Positions 24,194-32,953 of a DNA stretch of 64,000 bases are shown piece by piece (position 1 is the first letter of the stretch; each line of letters starts with the position of its first letter). Source of the DNA: Pelagibacteraceae bacterium AG-447-E22 (GTDB lineage: Bacteria; Pseudomonadota; Alphaproteobacteria; Pelagibacterales; Pelagibacteraceae); assembly GCA_003212295.1 (NCBI GenBank), contig QCQC01000002.1, forward strand, positions 1 to 64,000. The letters run 5' to 3'. The notes beneath the pieces are model-generated. The model had not been told where the DNA came from, did no database searches, and was given only the letters and a program-made list of their open reading frames with translations. The position numbers and the translations under genes are program-made.

Positions 24194-26004
24194 TGATAAA
24201 AGGTAATTTTATAGACAATTTGCCTAAAGTTTATGGAATCTATACGGGTGGATTTTTAGCTTTCATAATCATTATGGCGATCGCAGAACAAATGGGTATG
24301 TCTGCAAAAGTAATCGGAATTTGTTTCGTTGCTTTTACAGTAGCCATTTATGCGATAATTGGTTGGCTATCACGTACAGCGCAAGCAGATGCGTATTACG
24401 TAGCTGGAAGGCAGGTACCTACAGTATTCAACGGAATGGCAACAGCAGCAGACTGGATGTCTGGTGCATCATTCGTTGCAATGGCTGGTGGTATTTACTT
24501 TAAAGGTTACGGTTATATGGCACTACTTGTTGGTTGGACTGGTGGTTATGTATTAGTTGCATCTTTATTAGCACCATACCTAAGAAAATTTGGCTGTTAC
24601 ACAGTTCCAGATTTTATTGGTACAAGATACGGTGGTAATTTAGCAAGGTTACTTGCGGTAATAGTATTAACTGTTGCTTCATTTACTTATGTGACTGCAC
24701 AAATTAACGCTACAGGTACTATTGCATCTGTTGCTCTTGATATTCCATTCCAATACGCAGTTTATGTTGGATTAGTAAGTATCTTACTATGTTCAATGTT
24801 AGGTGGTATGAGAGGAGTAACTTGGACACAGGTTGCACAATATATCGTACTAATTATAGCTTACTTATTACCAGTATTCTGGATCAGTAACAAAATTGGA
24901 GCGGGATTCTTCCCTCACTTCATGTTAGCTGATGAAGTAGCTAGAATTGGTGATTTAGAACAACAGTTTGGTTTTGTGGCAAACTCGAAAGAGAATCTTG
25001 CTCTTGTACCAAAAGGCTTAGCTGGAATAACTAAAGCTCACTCAGCGGTTAACGCTACACCTTGGGCATTTATTTCATTAGCATTAGCGATGATGATGGG
25101 AACAGCTTCATTACCGCACGTGATGATGAGATATTTCACTACTCCAAGTGTAAAAGCAGCTAGAAAATCAGTAGGTTGGTCATTATTCTTTATCTTCCTA
25201 CTTTATTCTTCTGCTCCAATGTTAGCAACACTGTCTAAGTTGTCATTGATGGACCCTTCTTTACCAACTGGTATTATCGGTAAATCAGTAGCAGATGTTC
25301 AAGCGATAGATTGGTATCAAAACTGGAACCAAGCAAACTTGATGTTTATCAGCGACTTTAACGGAAATGGAACTGTTGAATTAAACGAGTTCTTCATGGG
25401 TGGTAAAGCCGTTGTATTAGCAACTCCAGAAATAGCTGGATTACCATATGTAATCTCAGGTCTAGTTGCTGCTGGTGGTATGGCTGCTGCCATGTCAACA
25501 GCTGATGGTTTGATTCTAGCAATTGCGAATGCTTTATCTCATGACTTGTACTACAAGATCATTGATCCAAAAGCAGAAACTGCAAAACGACTAGTTGTTG
25601 CAAGGGTATTACTTGTAGTAATTGGTTTTGCTGGAGCAACTATTGCGGCTATGGAAATCCAAGGTATCTTAGGTTCAGTTATCTGGGCTTTTGACTTTGC
25701 GATGTCTGGTTTATTCTTCCCACTTGTACTTGGTGTATGGTGGAAGAGAGCTAACAGAGAAGGTGCTATAGCTGGTATGGCTTTAGGATTAATTTCTGGT
25801 GCTGGTTACCTAATTTGGGTAAGAAACGGCGGAAGTGGATTCTTAGGTATTACACAGTTAACGTTTGGTATCTTTGGTTCAGCTGTCAGCTTAGTAGCTA
25901 TGGTAGTAGTAAGTTTAATTACTTCAGAGCCTAATGCTGCAACTCAAAAAATGGTTGATGAGGTTCGTGTACCATCAGGTAGAACGATCCTTGGCAAACA
26001 ATAA
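24193..26004 (+). CDS. Sodium:solute symporter (ActP-like, VC_2705 subfamily) with EF-hand-like loop
   Basis: This 603-residue SSS-family transporter has about 13 membrane helices. It contains YYVAGRQVPTVFNGMATAADWMSGASFVAMAGGIY, QINATGTIASVAL, GGMRGVTWTQVAQYIVL and GLVAAGGMAAAMSTADGLILAIANALSHDLY, all typical of the acetate/short-chain acid branch. A loop at residues 388-399 fits a canonical EF-hand calcium loop (Asp1, Asn3, Asn5, Gly6, Glu12). With DUF4212 it should import a small organic acid with sodium, perhaps acetate for acs 1 kb away. A strong intrinsic terminator follows. Confidence 0.92.
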   Translation: MIKGNFIDNLPKVYGIYTGGFLAFIIIMAIAEQMGMSAKVIGICFVAFTVAIYAIIGWLSRTAQADAYYVAGRQVPTVFNGMATAADWMSGASFVAMAGGIYFKGYGYMALLVGWTGGYVLVASLLAPYLRKFGCYTVPDFIGTRYGGNLARLLAVIVLTVASFTYVTAQINATGTIASVALDIPFQYAVYVGLVSILLCSMLGGMRGVTWTQVAQYIVLIIAYLLPVFWISNKIGAGFFPHFMLADEVARIGDLEQQFGFVANSKENLALVPKGLAGITKAHSAVNATPWAFISLALAMMMGTASLPHVMMRYFTTPSVKAARKSVGWSLFFIFLLYSSAPMLATLSKLSLMDPSLPTGIIGKSVADVQAIDWYQNWNQANLMFISDFNGNGTVELNEFFMGGKAVVLATPEIAGLPYVISGLVAAGGMAAAMSTADGLILAIANALSHDLYYKIIDPKAETAKRLVVARVLLVVIGFAGATIAAMEIQGILGSVIWAFDFAMSGLFFPLVLGVWWKRANREGAIAGMALGLISGAGYLIWVRNGGSGFLGITQLTFGIFGSAVSLVAMVVVSLITSEPNAATQKMVDEVRVPSGRTILGKQ

Positions 26005-26014
26005 AAAATCTTTT

Positions 26015-26048
26015 AAAGGGGCGATTAATTTCGCCCCTTTTAATTTTT
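26015..26048 (+). terminator. Intrinsic terminator of the symporter operon
   Basis: A perfect 10-bp stem (26015-26024 with 26031-26040, core GGGGCG/CGCCCC) encloses a 6-nt loop and is followed by a T-rich stretch. It begins 11 nt after the symporter stop. It is the only strong Rho-independent terminator I see in the window, and it is notably GC-rich for its surroundings. Confidence 0.9.
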
Positions 26049-26071
26049 ATATTTTCCAATATAAATTTTAA

Positions 26072-26428
26072 ATGTCAGCTAATTTTCATCCATTAGTTTA
26101 TATAATTGATTATATTCTTGGAGTAATTATGTGGACTCTGATTGGAAGAGTAGCAATGAACATTTTCCAGAGAGAAGACTCTCAATTCTTTTTTATGAGA
26201 GTATTTGTAAAATTTACCAATCCTTTAATGACTTTATTCAAACCAATTACTCCATCTTTTATTATTGGTCCTTTGGTACCTTTGTATGTAGCTTGGTTTT
26301 TTTTCATGATAAGGTTTTACTTAATGCCATGGATTTTAGGATATTCGGTGATGGGAATGTTATCTTTTCCATTGGAAAGTGAAATTTCGAGACAAATTTA
26401 CCAATTTTTTAATTCAATTAAATTTTAA
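26072..26428 (+). CDS. Membrane protein, YggT-like
   Basis: This 118-residue protein has two to three hydrophobic helices. Its middle part, VFVKFTNPLMTLFKPITPSFIIGPLVPLYVAWFFFMIRFYLMPW, resembles the YggT layout of two helices around a TNP...P amphipathic segment, so distant YggT membership is likely but not certain. It has its own start 23 nt after the symporter terminator and precedes rpe by 28 nt. The function is unknown. The plus-strand frame inside it at 26131-26382 is a shadow. Confidence 0.65.
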   Translation: MSANFHPLVYIIDYILGVIMWTLIGRVAMNIFQREDSQFFFMRVFVKFTNPLMTLFKPITPSFIIGPLVPLYVAWFFFMIRFYLMPWILGYSVMGMLSFPLESEISRQIYQFFNSIKF

Positions 26429-26456
26429 AAATTGATACTAGTTAATCTAGCTATCA

Positions 26457-27116
26457 ATGAAAAAAATACAAATATCCCCCTCTATTCTTTCTGCTGATTT
26501 TAGTCGGTTAGGTGAAGAAATAAAAAAATTAGAGGAAGCGGGCGCAGACATGATTCATATGGACGTTATGGATGGACACTATGTGCCAAATCTTACGATA
26601 GGACCGCCCGTAATTAAGTCGTTAAGAAAACATACACATTTAAAATTTGATGTACATTTAATGATAGCGCCTGTGCACAATTTTATAGACTCTTATGCAA
26701 ATGCAGGTGCAGATATAATAACCATACATCCCGAGGCTACTGAAAATCTACAGGACTCAATTAAAAAAATTAAAGATTTAAACAAACAAGTTGGTTTATC
26801 GTTAAACCCTGAAACCAATATACAAATTATTGAAAAATTTTTAGAAAAAATTGATTTGATACTTATAATGAGTGTTAATCCTGGTTTTGGAGGACAAAAA
26901 TTCATGCCCGAAGTATTAGACAAAGTAAAAAGGCTTAAAGAAATACGTGACACTAGAGGGCTTAGTTATGATATTGAGATTGATGGTGGAATTAATTTTG
27001 AAAATTCAAAAATAGCAATAGAAGCAGGAGCAAATATACTAGTTTCTGGAACAACAATTTTTAAGAGCAATAACGGTGATATTAAAAAAAATATTGATTT
27101 ATTGAGATCAACCTAG
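26457..27116 (+). CDS. rpe: Ribulose-phosphate 3-epimerase
   Basis: This 219-residue TIM-barrel enzyme interconverts ribulose-5-P and xylulose-5-P. Motifs are ISPSILSADFSRLGEE (with Ser and Asp), MIHMDVMDGHYVPNLTIGPPVI (His34 and Asp36 metal ligands), FDVHLMI, VNPGFGGQKF and EIDGGI. It is complete. It is followed by the heparinase-like gene and purH on the same strand, an arrangement that is common in alphaproteobacteria. Confidence 0.97.
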   Translation: MKKIQISPSILSADFSRLGEEIKKLEEAGADMIHMDVMDGHYVPNLTIGPPVIKSLRKHTHLKFDVHLMIAPVHNFIDSYANAGADIITIHPEATENLQDSIKKIKDLNKQVGLSLNPETNIQIIEKFLEKIDLILIMSVNPGFGGQKFMPEVLDKVKRLKEIRDTRGLSYDIEIDGGINFENSKIAIEAGANILVSGTTIFKSNNGDIKKNIDLLRST

Positions 27117-27144
27117 TTAATATTTCTTAAAAAATCTTTAAAAT

Positions 27145-28728
27145 ATGATTAATGCTTTAAGAAATTTTTACTTAAATTCATTTTTATATGACAAAAAAAT
27201 ATCAAAAACTTTTAATGGTTCGCTTAAATATAAACCTAGTACCTATTTACTTTCATCAATAGTTAAAATACAAACCAAAAAGATAAACATTGATGAATTT
27301 GCTCTTGAAAGTGTTTGGAATGACAATAATTTAAATCAAAAACAATTTAGAAAATTAAACAATTTTTTTTGGATTTTCAGTTTAGACTTAAAATCATCCA
27401 GTTCTTCTGTTCAAAAAATTATAAAAAATTGGATCGAAGTTAACCATAAATATAATTCAAAAAGTTGGGAATTCGATACAACATCAAAAAGAGTAATTTC
27501 TTGGTTATCTAACACTAAACTGACATATGATAGTGGCTCTGAAAAATATAAATTAGAATTTAATTTAATATTACAAAAACAAATACTTCACATAATTAAC
27601 CAAATTAAAAATTCTAATAAATATAATAATAAATTAATTGGTATTGCAGCAGTAATAATTTTTTCATTAAGTTATAGTAATCAAGAGAAACATTTATCAA
27701 CAAGCTTATACTATTTAAAAAAGATAATTCAGAATTCTTTAGATAAGTATAATTTTCCTAAATCGCGAAATATCAAACAATCAATTTTTTTCTTTAAATA
27801 TCTAATCTTGATTCGGGAATGGTTTAAAGAATCTCAAATTTTAATGCCAGAGTTTATCAACGAGTATATATACTACCTCGGCCAATCATATGCTTTTTTT
27901 TGGAAAAATATAAAATTTGACCCTCTCTTTAATGGAAACAATAACTCAGATAATGAAGAGTTTGATCATTACTTAAAGAGACTAGGATATTCGTTTAAAA
28001 ATGAAAATTATGAACATTCTGATTATATTTCTTTGTTAAATAAAAAAATAAATCTTTTTATGGATGTTGGTCCATCACCACAAAAAAAATACTCAAATGA
28101 ATATCAAGCTGGAGCATTGTCTTTTGAATTTTTATCTTCTGGTAAAAAAATTTTTACTAACTCGGGTATATACCAAGGTAATAATTTCAAATTAAATGAG
28201 CTATCAAGATCTTCAGCGGCCCAAAATACTCTTGTAATTGATGATAGTTCATCCTGTAAATTTAGCAAAAAAAATAATAATGAATTCGAAATAAAACATG
28301 ATTTGAAAATATTAAAAAAAAATATTATTTTTGAAAAAAATTACTGGAAAATCAATTGTGCACATGATGGCTTTTTAAAAAAATATAATATTATACATGA
28401 GAGAGAAATTGAGTTTTATCCAGATAATTCTAAACTAATTGGTGTTGATAAGATCATTGGAAAAAAAAAATTGCCCAATCTTATATTTGACATTCGTTTC
28501 CACCTCGATCCATTATCAAAAGTAATGAAAACTCAAGATAATAAATCAATATTGATTGAAATTGGAGATCAAGGTTGGAAATTTAATTGCAAAAATCATA
28601 AGATAGATATTGATAATGGATTGTATTTCGGTAAGAAAAATACATACAAAGAAAATCAAAATATTTTTATTTCAGGAATTATAAATTCACAAAATAATGA
28701 TATTAAATGGGAGTTAACAAAAATTTAA
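27145..28728 (+). CDS. Heparinase II/III family protein
   Basis: This 527-residue protein has an alpha-helical toroid-like N-terminal half (SWEFDTTSKRVISWL and similar helices) and a beta-sandwich C-terminal half. The latter contains LFMDVGPSPQKKYSNEYQAGALSFEFLSSGKKIFTNSG and ELSRSSAAQNTLVIDD, the pattern of the heparinase II/III C-terminal domain (PF07940). Homologues sit between rpe and purH in many alphaproteobacteria, so it is probably a conserved envelope-polysaccharide enzyme rather than a true heparinase. No signal peptide is obvious. It overlaps purH by 1 nt. Confidence 0.85.
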   Translation: MINALRNFYLNSFLYDKKISKTFNGSLKYKPSTYLLSSIVKIQTKKINIDEFALESVWNDNNLNQKQFRKLNNFFWIFSLDLKSSSSSVQKIIKNWIEVNHKYNSKSWEFDTTSKRVISWLSNTKLTYDSGSEKYKLEFNLILQKQILHIINQIKNSNKYNNKLIGIAAVIIFSLSYSNQEKHLSTSLYYLKKIIQNSLDKYNFPKSRNIKQSIFFFKYLILIREWFKESQILMPEFINEYIYYLGQSYAFFWKNIKFDPLFNGNNNSDNEEFDHYLKRLGYSFKNENYEHSDYISLLNKKINLFMDVGPSPQKKYSNEYQAGALSFEFLSSGKKIFTNSGIYQGNNFKLNELSRSSAAQNTLVIDDSSSCKFSKKNNNEFEIKHDLKILKKNIIFEKNYWKINCAHDGFLKKYNIIHEREIEFYPDNSKLIGVDKIIGKKKLPNLIFDIRFHLDPLSKVMKTQDNKSILIEIGDQGWKFNCKNHKIDIDNGLYFGKKNTYKENQNIFISGIINSQNNDIKWELTKI

Positions 28729-30263
28729 TGTCTAAAATTAAAAAAGCCTTAATATCAGTTTCTAATAAAGATAATTTAAAACCCCTTTTGAAGTGCTTAA
28801 AAAAAAATAAGATTCAAATAATTAGTTCTGGTGGAACTTATAAAATGATTAAAAGATTAAAATTTGATTGTATAGAAGTTTCAAATTTCACTAAATCACC
28901 TGAAATATTAAATGGACGTGTAAAAACTTTACATCCAAAAATTCATGCTGGAATTCTTAATAAAAGAAATAATTTTAAACATAAAAATGAATTAAAAATA
29001 AACAATTTTGAAAACATTGATTTAGTAATTGTTAATTTTTATCCTTTTGAAGAAACAATTAAAAATTCGAAAAATCATGAAAAAATTATTGAAAATATTG
29101 ATATAGGTGGACCAACAATGGTTAGAGCTGCAGCAAAGAATTATAATGATGTAACAGTTATTACATCTATAGATCAGTATGATGAACTAATAAATCAACT
29201 TAATCAAAATAATGGATCAACATCAAAAGATTTTAGACAAAAAATGTCAAAAGAAGCTTTTGCTGAGACCGCTTATTACGACAGTCTTATCTCAAATTAT
29301 TTTAACAAAATTTCGAATGATAACTTCCCAAAAAGAAAAATTGTTGGAATAAATTTGATAGATAAACTACGTTACGGAGAAAATCCTCATCAGTTTAGTG
29401 CCATTTATTCATCTCAAAACTCTTTAAATCTTCAACAACTAAATGGTAAACAGTTAAGTTACAATAATTTAAACGATATTTTTGCTGCTCTAACCATTTC
29501 AAAATCTCTACCAAAAAATAAAGGAGTGGTTATTATTAAACACGCAAATCCATGTGGAGTTTCAATTAAAAATGATAAAATTAAATCTTTCATTTCTGCT
29601 TTAAATTGTGATCCAGTGAGTGCTTTCGGGGGAGTTGTTTCTTGCAACTTTAAAGTAAATTCGAAATTGGCTATTGAATTAAGTAAAATTTTTCTTGAAG
29701 TGATCATTGCAAACGATTTTGATACAAATGCTCTTAGGATATTAAAAAAAAAGAAAAATTTAAGATTAATTAATTCAAATAAATTTAGTTTATCAGAAAA
29801 TTATAAAATTAACTCATATAACAGTTCATTTTTAACTCAAAATGAAGATACCATTCAATTTGAACCAAAAAATTTTAAGATAGTTTCAAAAACAAGACCT
29901 TCCAATTTACAATGGAAAAATTTGATTTTTGCTTTTAATGTTTGTAGATATGTAAAATCTAACGCTATTGTTTTAGCTCATGAAGATACTACTGTAGGAA
30001 TTGGCTCTGGACAACCTAGTAGATTGGACAGTTGTCAGATAGCAATTAATAAAATGAAGAAGTTTGTTAATCCTAATGATGAAATTGTTGCTGCCTCAGA
30101 TGCCTTTTTCCCTTTTGTTGATGGGATTGAAAAACTTGTTCAATCTGGAGTTTCTGCTGTAATTCAACCTGGTGGATCATTAAGAGATAAAGAAATTATA
30201 AAATATGCAAATGATACTGGAACTGTCTTAGTGTTTTCAAAAACAAGACATTTTAGACATTAA
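28728..30263 (+). CDS. purH: PurH, AICAR transformylase / IMP cyclohydrolase
   Basis: The bifunctional enzyme carries out the last two steps of IMP synthesis. The N-terminal MGS-like cyclohydrolase domain shows KKALISVSNKD, ISSGGTYKMIK, GRVKTLHPKIHAGIL and IDIGGPTMVRAAAKN. The transformylase domain has RYGENPHQ, IKHANPCGVSI, DPVSAFGG and ASDAFFPFVDGIE. I chose ATG at 28728, which overlaps the preceding stop as TAATG, over an ATG 21 nt upstream, because MSKIKKALISVSNK matches the family start. That gives 511 residues. Confidence 0.97.
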   Translation: MSKIKKALISVSNKDNLKPLLKCLKKNKIQIISSGGTYKMIKRLKFDCIEVSNFTKSPEILNGRVKTLHPKIHAGILNKRNNFKHKNELKINNFENIDLVIVNFYPFEETIKNSKNHEKIIENIDIGGPTMVRAAAKNYNDVTVITSIDQYDELINQLNQNNGSTSKDFRQKMSKEAFAETAYYDSLISNYFNKISNDNFPKRKIVGINLIDKLRYGENPHQFSAIYSSQNSLNLQQLNGKQLSYNNLNDIFAALTISKSLPKNKGVVIIKHANPCGVSIKNDKIKSFISALNCDPVSAFGGVVSCNFKVNSKLAIELSKIFLEVIIANDFDTNALRILKKKKNLRLINSNKFSLSENYKINSYNSSFLTQNEDTIQFEPKNFKIVSKTRPSNLQWKNLIFAFNVCRYVKSNAIVLAHEDTTVGIGSGQPSRLDSCQIAINKMKKFVNPNDEIVAASDAFFPFVDGIEKLVQSGVSAVIQPGGSLRDKEIIKYANDTGTVLVFSKTRHFRH

Positions 30264-30597
30264 TAATTTTATCAATTTTAGCCGCAAGAATAAAATCATT
30301 TTCAGATAATCCTTCGATTGCATGAGTAGTTATGATAATTTTGGAATAACCCCAACCATAAGTAATATCAGGGTGGTGACCCTCTCGCTCGGCAATCTTA
30401 CCAACTTCATTATTAAAGTTCTGACTTTCTATAAAATTTTTAAATTTAAATATTTTTTGTAAAAAATAAATCTTTTTATCATTTTTAATAACTTCCCAAC
30501 CGTCAACTTTTTTTTGATATTCATGAATTTTAGATATATCGAAAGGTATAACTCCGCCTTCACATGGTACACATTTTTTATTTATTAATTCTGACAT
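30253..30597 (-). CDS. phhB: 4a-hydroxytetrahydrobiopterin (pterin-4a-carbinolamine) dehydratase
   Basis: From ATG at 30597 the 114-residue protein has the PCD fold: VDGWEVIKNDKKIYFLQKIFKFKNFIESQNFNNEVGKIAEREGHHPDITYGWGYSKIIITTHAIEGLSENDFILAAKID. The active-site EGHHPD motif is intact. It dehydrates 4a-hydroxypterin formed by aromatic amino acid hydroxylases, or may act as a general pterin enzyme. A longer frame upstream runs through the tRNA gene and is not real. Its 3' end overlaps purH by 11 nt in convergent orientation. Confidence 0.92.
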   Translation of the reverse strand: MSELINKKCVPCEGGVIPFDISKIHEYQKKVDGWEVIKNDKKIYFLQKIFKFKNFIESQNFNNEVGKIAEREGHHPDITYGWGYSKIIITTHAIEGLSENDFILAAKIDKIINV

Positions 30598-30611
30598 ATT
30601 TTCATCTTTAA

Positions 30612-30686
30612 TGGAGCGGGCAAAGGGGCTCGAACCCTCGACCTTCTCGTTGGCAACGAGACGCTCTACCACTGAGCTACGCCCGC
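30612..30686 (-). tRNA. tRNA-Gly(GCC)
   Basis: A complete cloverleaf is visible on the minus strand. The 7-bp acceptor GCGGGCG pairs with TGCCCGC (one G-U), the D-arm is AGCTCAGTGGTAGAGC, and the anticodon stem TCTCG/CGAGA encloses loop TTGCCAA with anticodon GCC. The variable loop has 5 nt and the T-arm has loop TTCGAAC. The discriminator is T and CCA is encoded. It lies 15 nt before the phhB start on the same strand, so phhB is probably read from the tRNA promoter. Confidence 0.97.
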
Positions 30687-30702
30687 TTATATATAAACAT
30701 TA

Positions 30703-30731
30703 AAAATAGTGGTTTTTTGAAAATTAAGCAA
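30703..30731 (-). promoter_or_regulatory. Putative promoter of tRNA-Gly
   Basis: Read on the minus strand, TTGCTT (30726-30731), a 17-nt spacer and TATTTT (30703-30708) form a sigma-70-like promoter. The tRNA 5' end would lie about 17 nt downstream of the -10 box, consistent with a short precursor leader. Confidence 0.45.
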
Positions 30732-30755
30732 TAGTCCTTTTAGTAAAATTTAAAT

Positions 30756-32231
30756 CTATTTAAGCCAGTTATATTTATTTTTGAACTGATCTAACAATTT
30801 AAAATAATTTCTATATTTATTATAATTATTTTTTTCTAATTTATTTCGTATTTGCACATTACTCGCATTGCTCACAAATTTAAAATCTTTATAAAACTCA
30901 GAATATTCTTTATTAAACTCTAAATTACAAAATTTAAAAAGATTTTTTATTTTTTTTTCATTCAAGTTTTGAATATCTTCTAATTTGATAGAGTAAATTT
31001 TTTCTTTATATTTTTTTTTATAAAAATCAGTAATTTTTTTATAGTTATCTATATATTCAACTATGTCTGATAAAGTGTGGGCCCAGGGAATATCTAATAA
31101 GACTTTTTTGTATATACCTATAATATTGTCTTGTATTTTTCTTTCTGTTAAAACAAACTTAGCTTTAGGAAAAATTTCAATTATTAAATCAATATAAAAA
31201 AAATTTTCTAAAGATTTATCGACTAAAATACAATTATTAAAGTTTGAAATCTTAAAGTTTTTAAGAAATGTAAGAATTTTTTTTTCTATAAATTTTATAT
31301 CAATTTCTAAATTGTCTTTTTTAGATACATTAAACAGTTTATCATTATAATTATTTATTAAACTATAATTTATTAAACTGGTTTCTCCCAAAGTATGTTT
31401 AAATGTTTTTGAACTAGATATAATTAATTCTATTATAGTTGATCCAGATCTAGGTAGTCCAATAATAAATATCGGACACATATCTTTAAATATTCTTTCA
31501 TTAGATCTCTTATAAAAAAATTTGTTAAAATAATAAGGAATGATTTTTAGCCAATACTCATAGGATCTTTTATTTGCATTAAATTTTAAAAAATCTTGGT
31601 GTGCATAATCTAGATATTTAATTTCATTAAAATAATCATTTTTTCTTTCAAAATTTTTACTTAAAATAAAGTTTTTTAAATATTGATCTTTTTCTAAAAT
31701 ATTATTCCCACTAATGATATTTTTTATGGAATTAAATTTTTTATCATCAAGATAATTAGGATTTAATCTTATTTGATTTAAATGAAACTTTAAATTATTT
31801 GGCTCAATTTTATTTGCAAGAATATAATATTTTTTGGCTTTATTAATTTTACCAACACCCTCGTATAAAAAACCTAGATTTGTAATTGCAGGTAAATATT
31901 TATCATTTATCTTTAAAATTTTTTTATAATTTTTTTCTGCTTCCTCAATATTTCTAGTTTTGAGTTGTAAATTTGCTAATAATAATATTGCCTCAAGATC
32001 TTTAGTATTAATTTGAAGATGTTTTAAAAGATAATCTTTTGCGTCTACAAGTTCATTTAATTGAACGCATATTTGAGATAAAGTAAAATAAATTTTTGCA
32101 TAATATTCTCTTGAAATTTTAAGTGTTTCTAAATTTGATTTTTTATTTTTTTTTAGAAATTTTATTATAATTTCTTTTGCTTCACTAAATTTTCTTTGAT
32201 TTATTAAATTATTAATATCTTTAAATTCCAT
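30756..32231 (-). CDS. TPR-repeat sulfotransferase
   Basis: This 491-residue protein has an N-terminal TPR region (about residues 1-150) with typical helix pairs such as NLGFLYEGVGKINKAKKYYILANKIEP. A C-terminal PAPS-dependent sulfotransferase domain follows, with its 5'-phosphosulfate loop LPRSGST at 259-265 and 3'-phosphate region FVLTERK. Substrate is unknown, and tyrosine, glycan or lipid sulfation are possibilities. A paralogue with the same architecture lies at 51923-53485. Membrane segments are absent, so it is probably cytoplasmic or peripheral. Confidence 0.85.
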   Translation of the reverse strand: MEFKDINNLINQRKFSEAKEIIIKFLKKNKKSNLETLKISREYYAKIYFTLSQICVQLNELVDAKDYLLKHLQINTKDLEAILLLANLQLKTRNIEEAEKNYKKILKINDKYLPAITNLGFLYEGVGKINKAKKYYILANKIEPNNLKFHLNQIRLNPNYLDDKKFNSIKNIISGNNILEKDQYLKNFILSKNFERKNDYFNEIKYLDYAHQDFLKFNANKRSYEYWLKIIPYYFNKFFYKRSNERIFKDMCPIFIIGLPRSGSTIIELIISSSKTFKHTLGETSLINYSLINNYNDKLFNVSKKDNLEIDIKFIEKKILTFLKNFKISNFNNCILVDKSLENFFYIDLIIEIFPKAKFVLTERKIQDNIIGIYKKVLLDIPWAHTLSDIVEYIDNYKKITDFYKKKYKEKIYSIKLEDIQNLNEKKIKNLFKFCNLEFNKEYSEFYKDFKFVSNASNVQIRNKLEKNNYNKYRNYFKLLDQFKNKYNWLK

Positions 32232-32309
32232 TTAAGAGACAATAAGTACCTATGAACATTTTGATTTAATTAAACTTTAAAGTTATATTATTATATAATT
32301 TTAGTTCAT

Positions 32310-32951
32310 ATGGAAAATTTACCAAAAAAAATACCAGTTTTTCCTTTAAGTAACTTTATTATTTTTCCAAAAACAACTGTTCCTCTAAATATTTTTGAAC
32401 CAAGGTATGTTGATATGATCAATGATAGTATGAAATCAAATAAGTATATTGGGATGGTACAACCAAAAAGTAAAAATAATAATGACAATACCGTGCCTGA
32501 ATTATATGAAATTGGATGTATGGGCAAAATAACAAGTTTTAAAGATATGAATGATGGTCGTTATTTAATTGAGTTAAAAGGGCTCATAAGATTTCAAATT
32601 TTAAAAGAAATTAAATCTAGTAAAAAATATCGTGAATGTGAAATTAATTTTGAAAAATTTCAGGATGATTTAAATGATAAAAAAGAAAATTTAAAATTTT
32701 CTGATCTAGAATTAATTTTTAAAGATCTTAAAACTTTATTTGAAAGAAGAGGGTTCATCATTAATTGGAAAGCACTTGAAAAACAAAGTTTAGATGAAAC
32801 TATAAATGCTTTAGCCATGGCATCACCGTTTACTTTGGAAGAAAAACAAATTTTGTTAGAAGCAAAAAATTTGGATTCAAGAAAATCAAAGATAGCTGAT
32901 ATTTTAACTACATACACTTACGATCAATATAATAACAACACAATTCAATAA
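32310..32951 (+). CDS. Lon N-terminal (substrate-binding) domain protein
   Basis: This 213-residue protein consists of the LON-N PUA-like domain: IPVFPLSNFIIFPKTTVPLNIFEPRYVDMINDSMKSN, GCMGKITSFKDMNDGRYLIELKGLIRFQI, and a helical C-terminal part ending PFTLEEKQILLEAKNLDSRKSKIADIL. It lacks the AAA+ and protease domains of Lon. Stand-alone LON-N proteins are common in alphaproteobacteria, often near ubiquinone or thioredoxin-like genes, with unknown function. Here it converges on the UbiH-like gene with a 2-nt gap. Confidence 0.88.
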   Translation: MENLPKKIPVFPLSNFIIFPKTTVPLNIFEPRYVDMINDSMKSNKYIGMVQPKSKNNNDNTVPELYEIGCMGKITSFKDMNDGRYLIELKGLIRFQILKEIKSSKKYRECEINFEKFQDDLNDKKENLKFSDLELIFKDLKTLFERRGFIINWKALEKQSLDETINALAMASPFTLEEKQILLEAKNLDSRKSKIADILTTYTYDQYNNNTIQ

Positions 32952-32953
32952 AT

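Noticed and set aside
30598-30672. N-terminal extension of phhB by 25 residues
   Set aside because: It is translated from the tRNA-Gly gene; the family start is the ATG at 30597.
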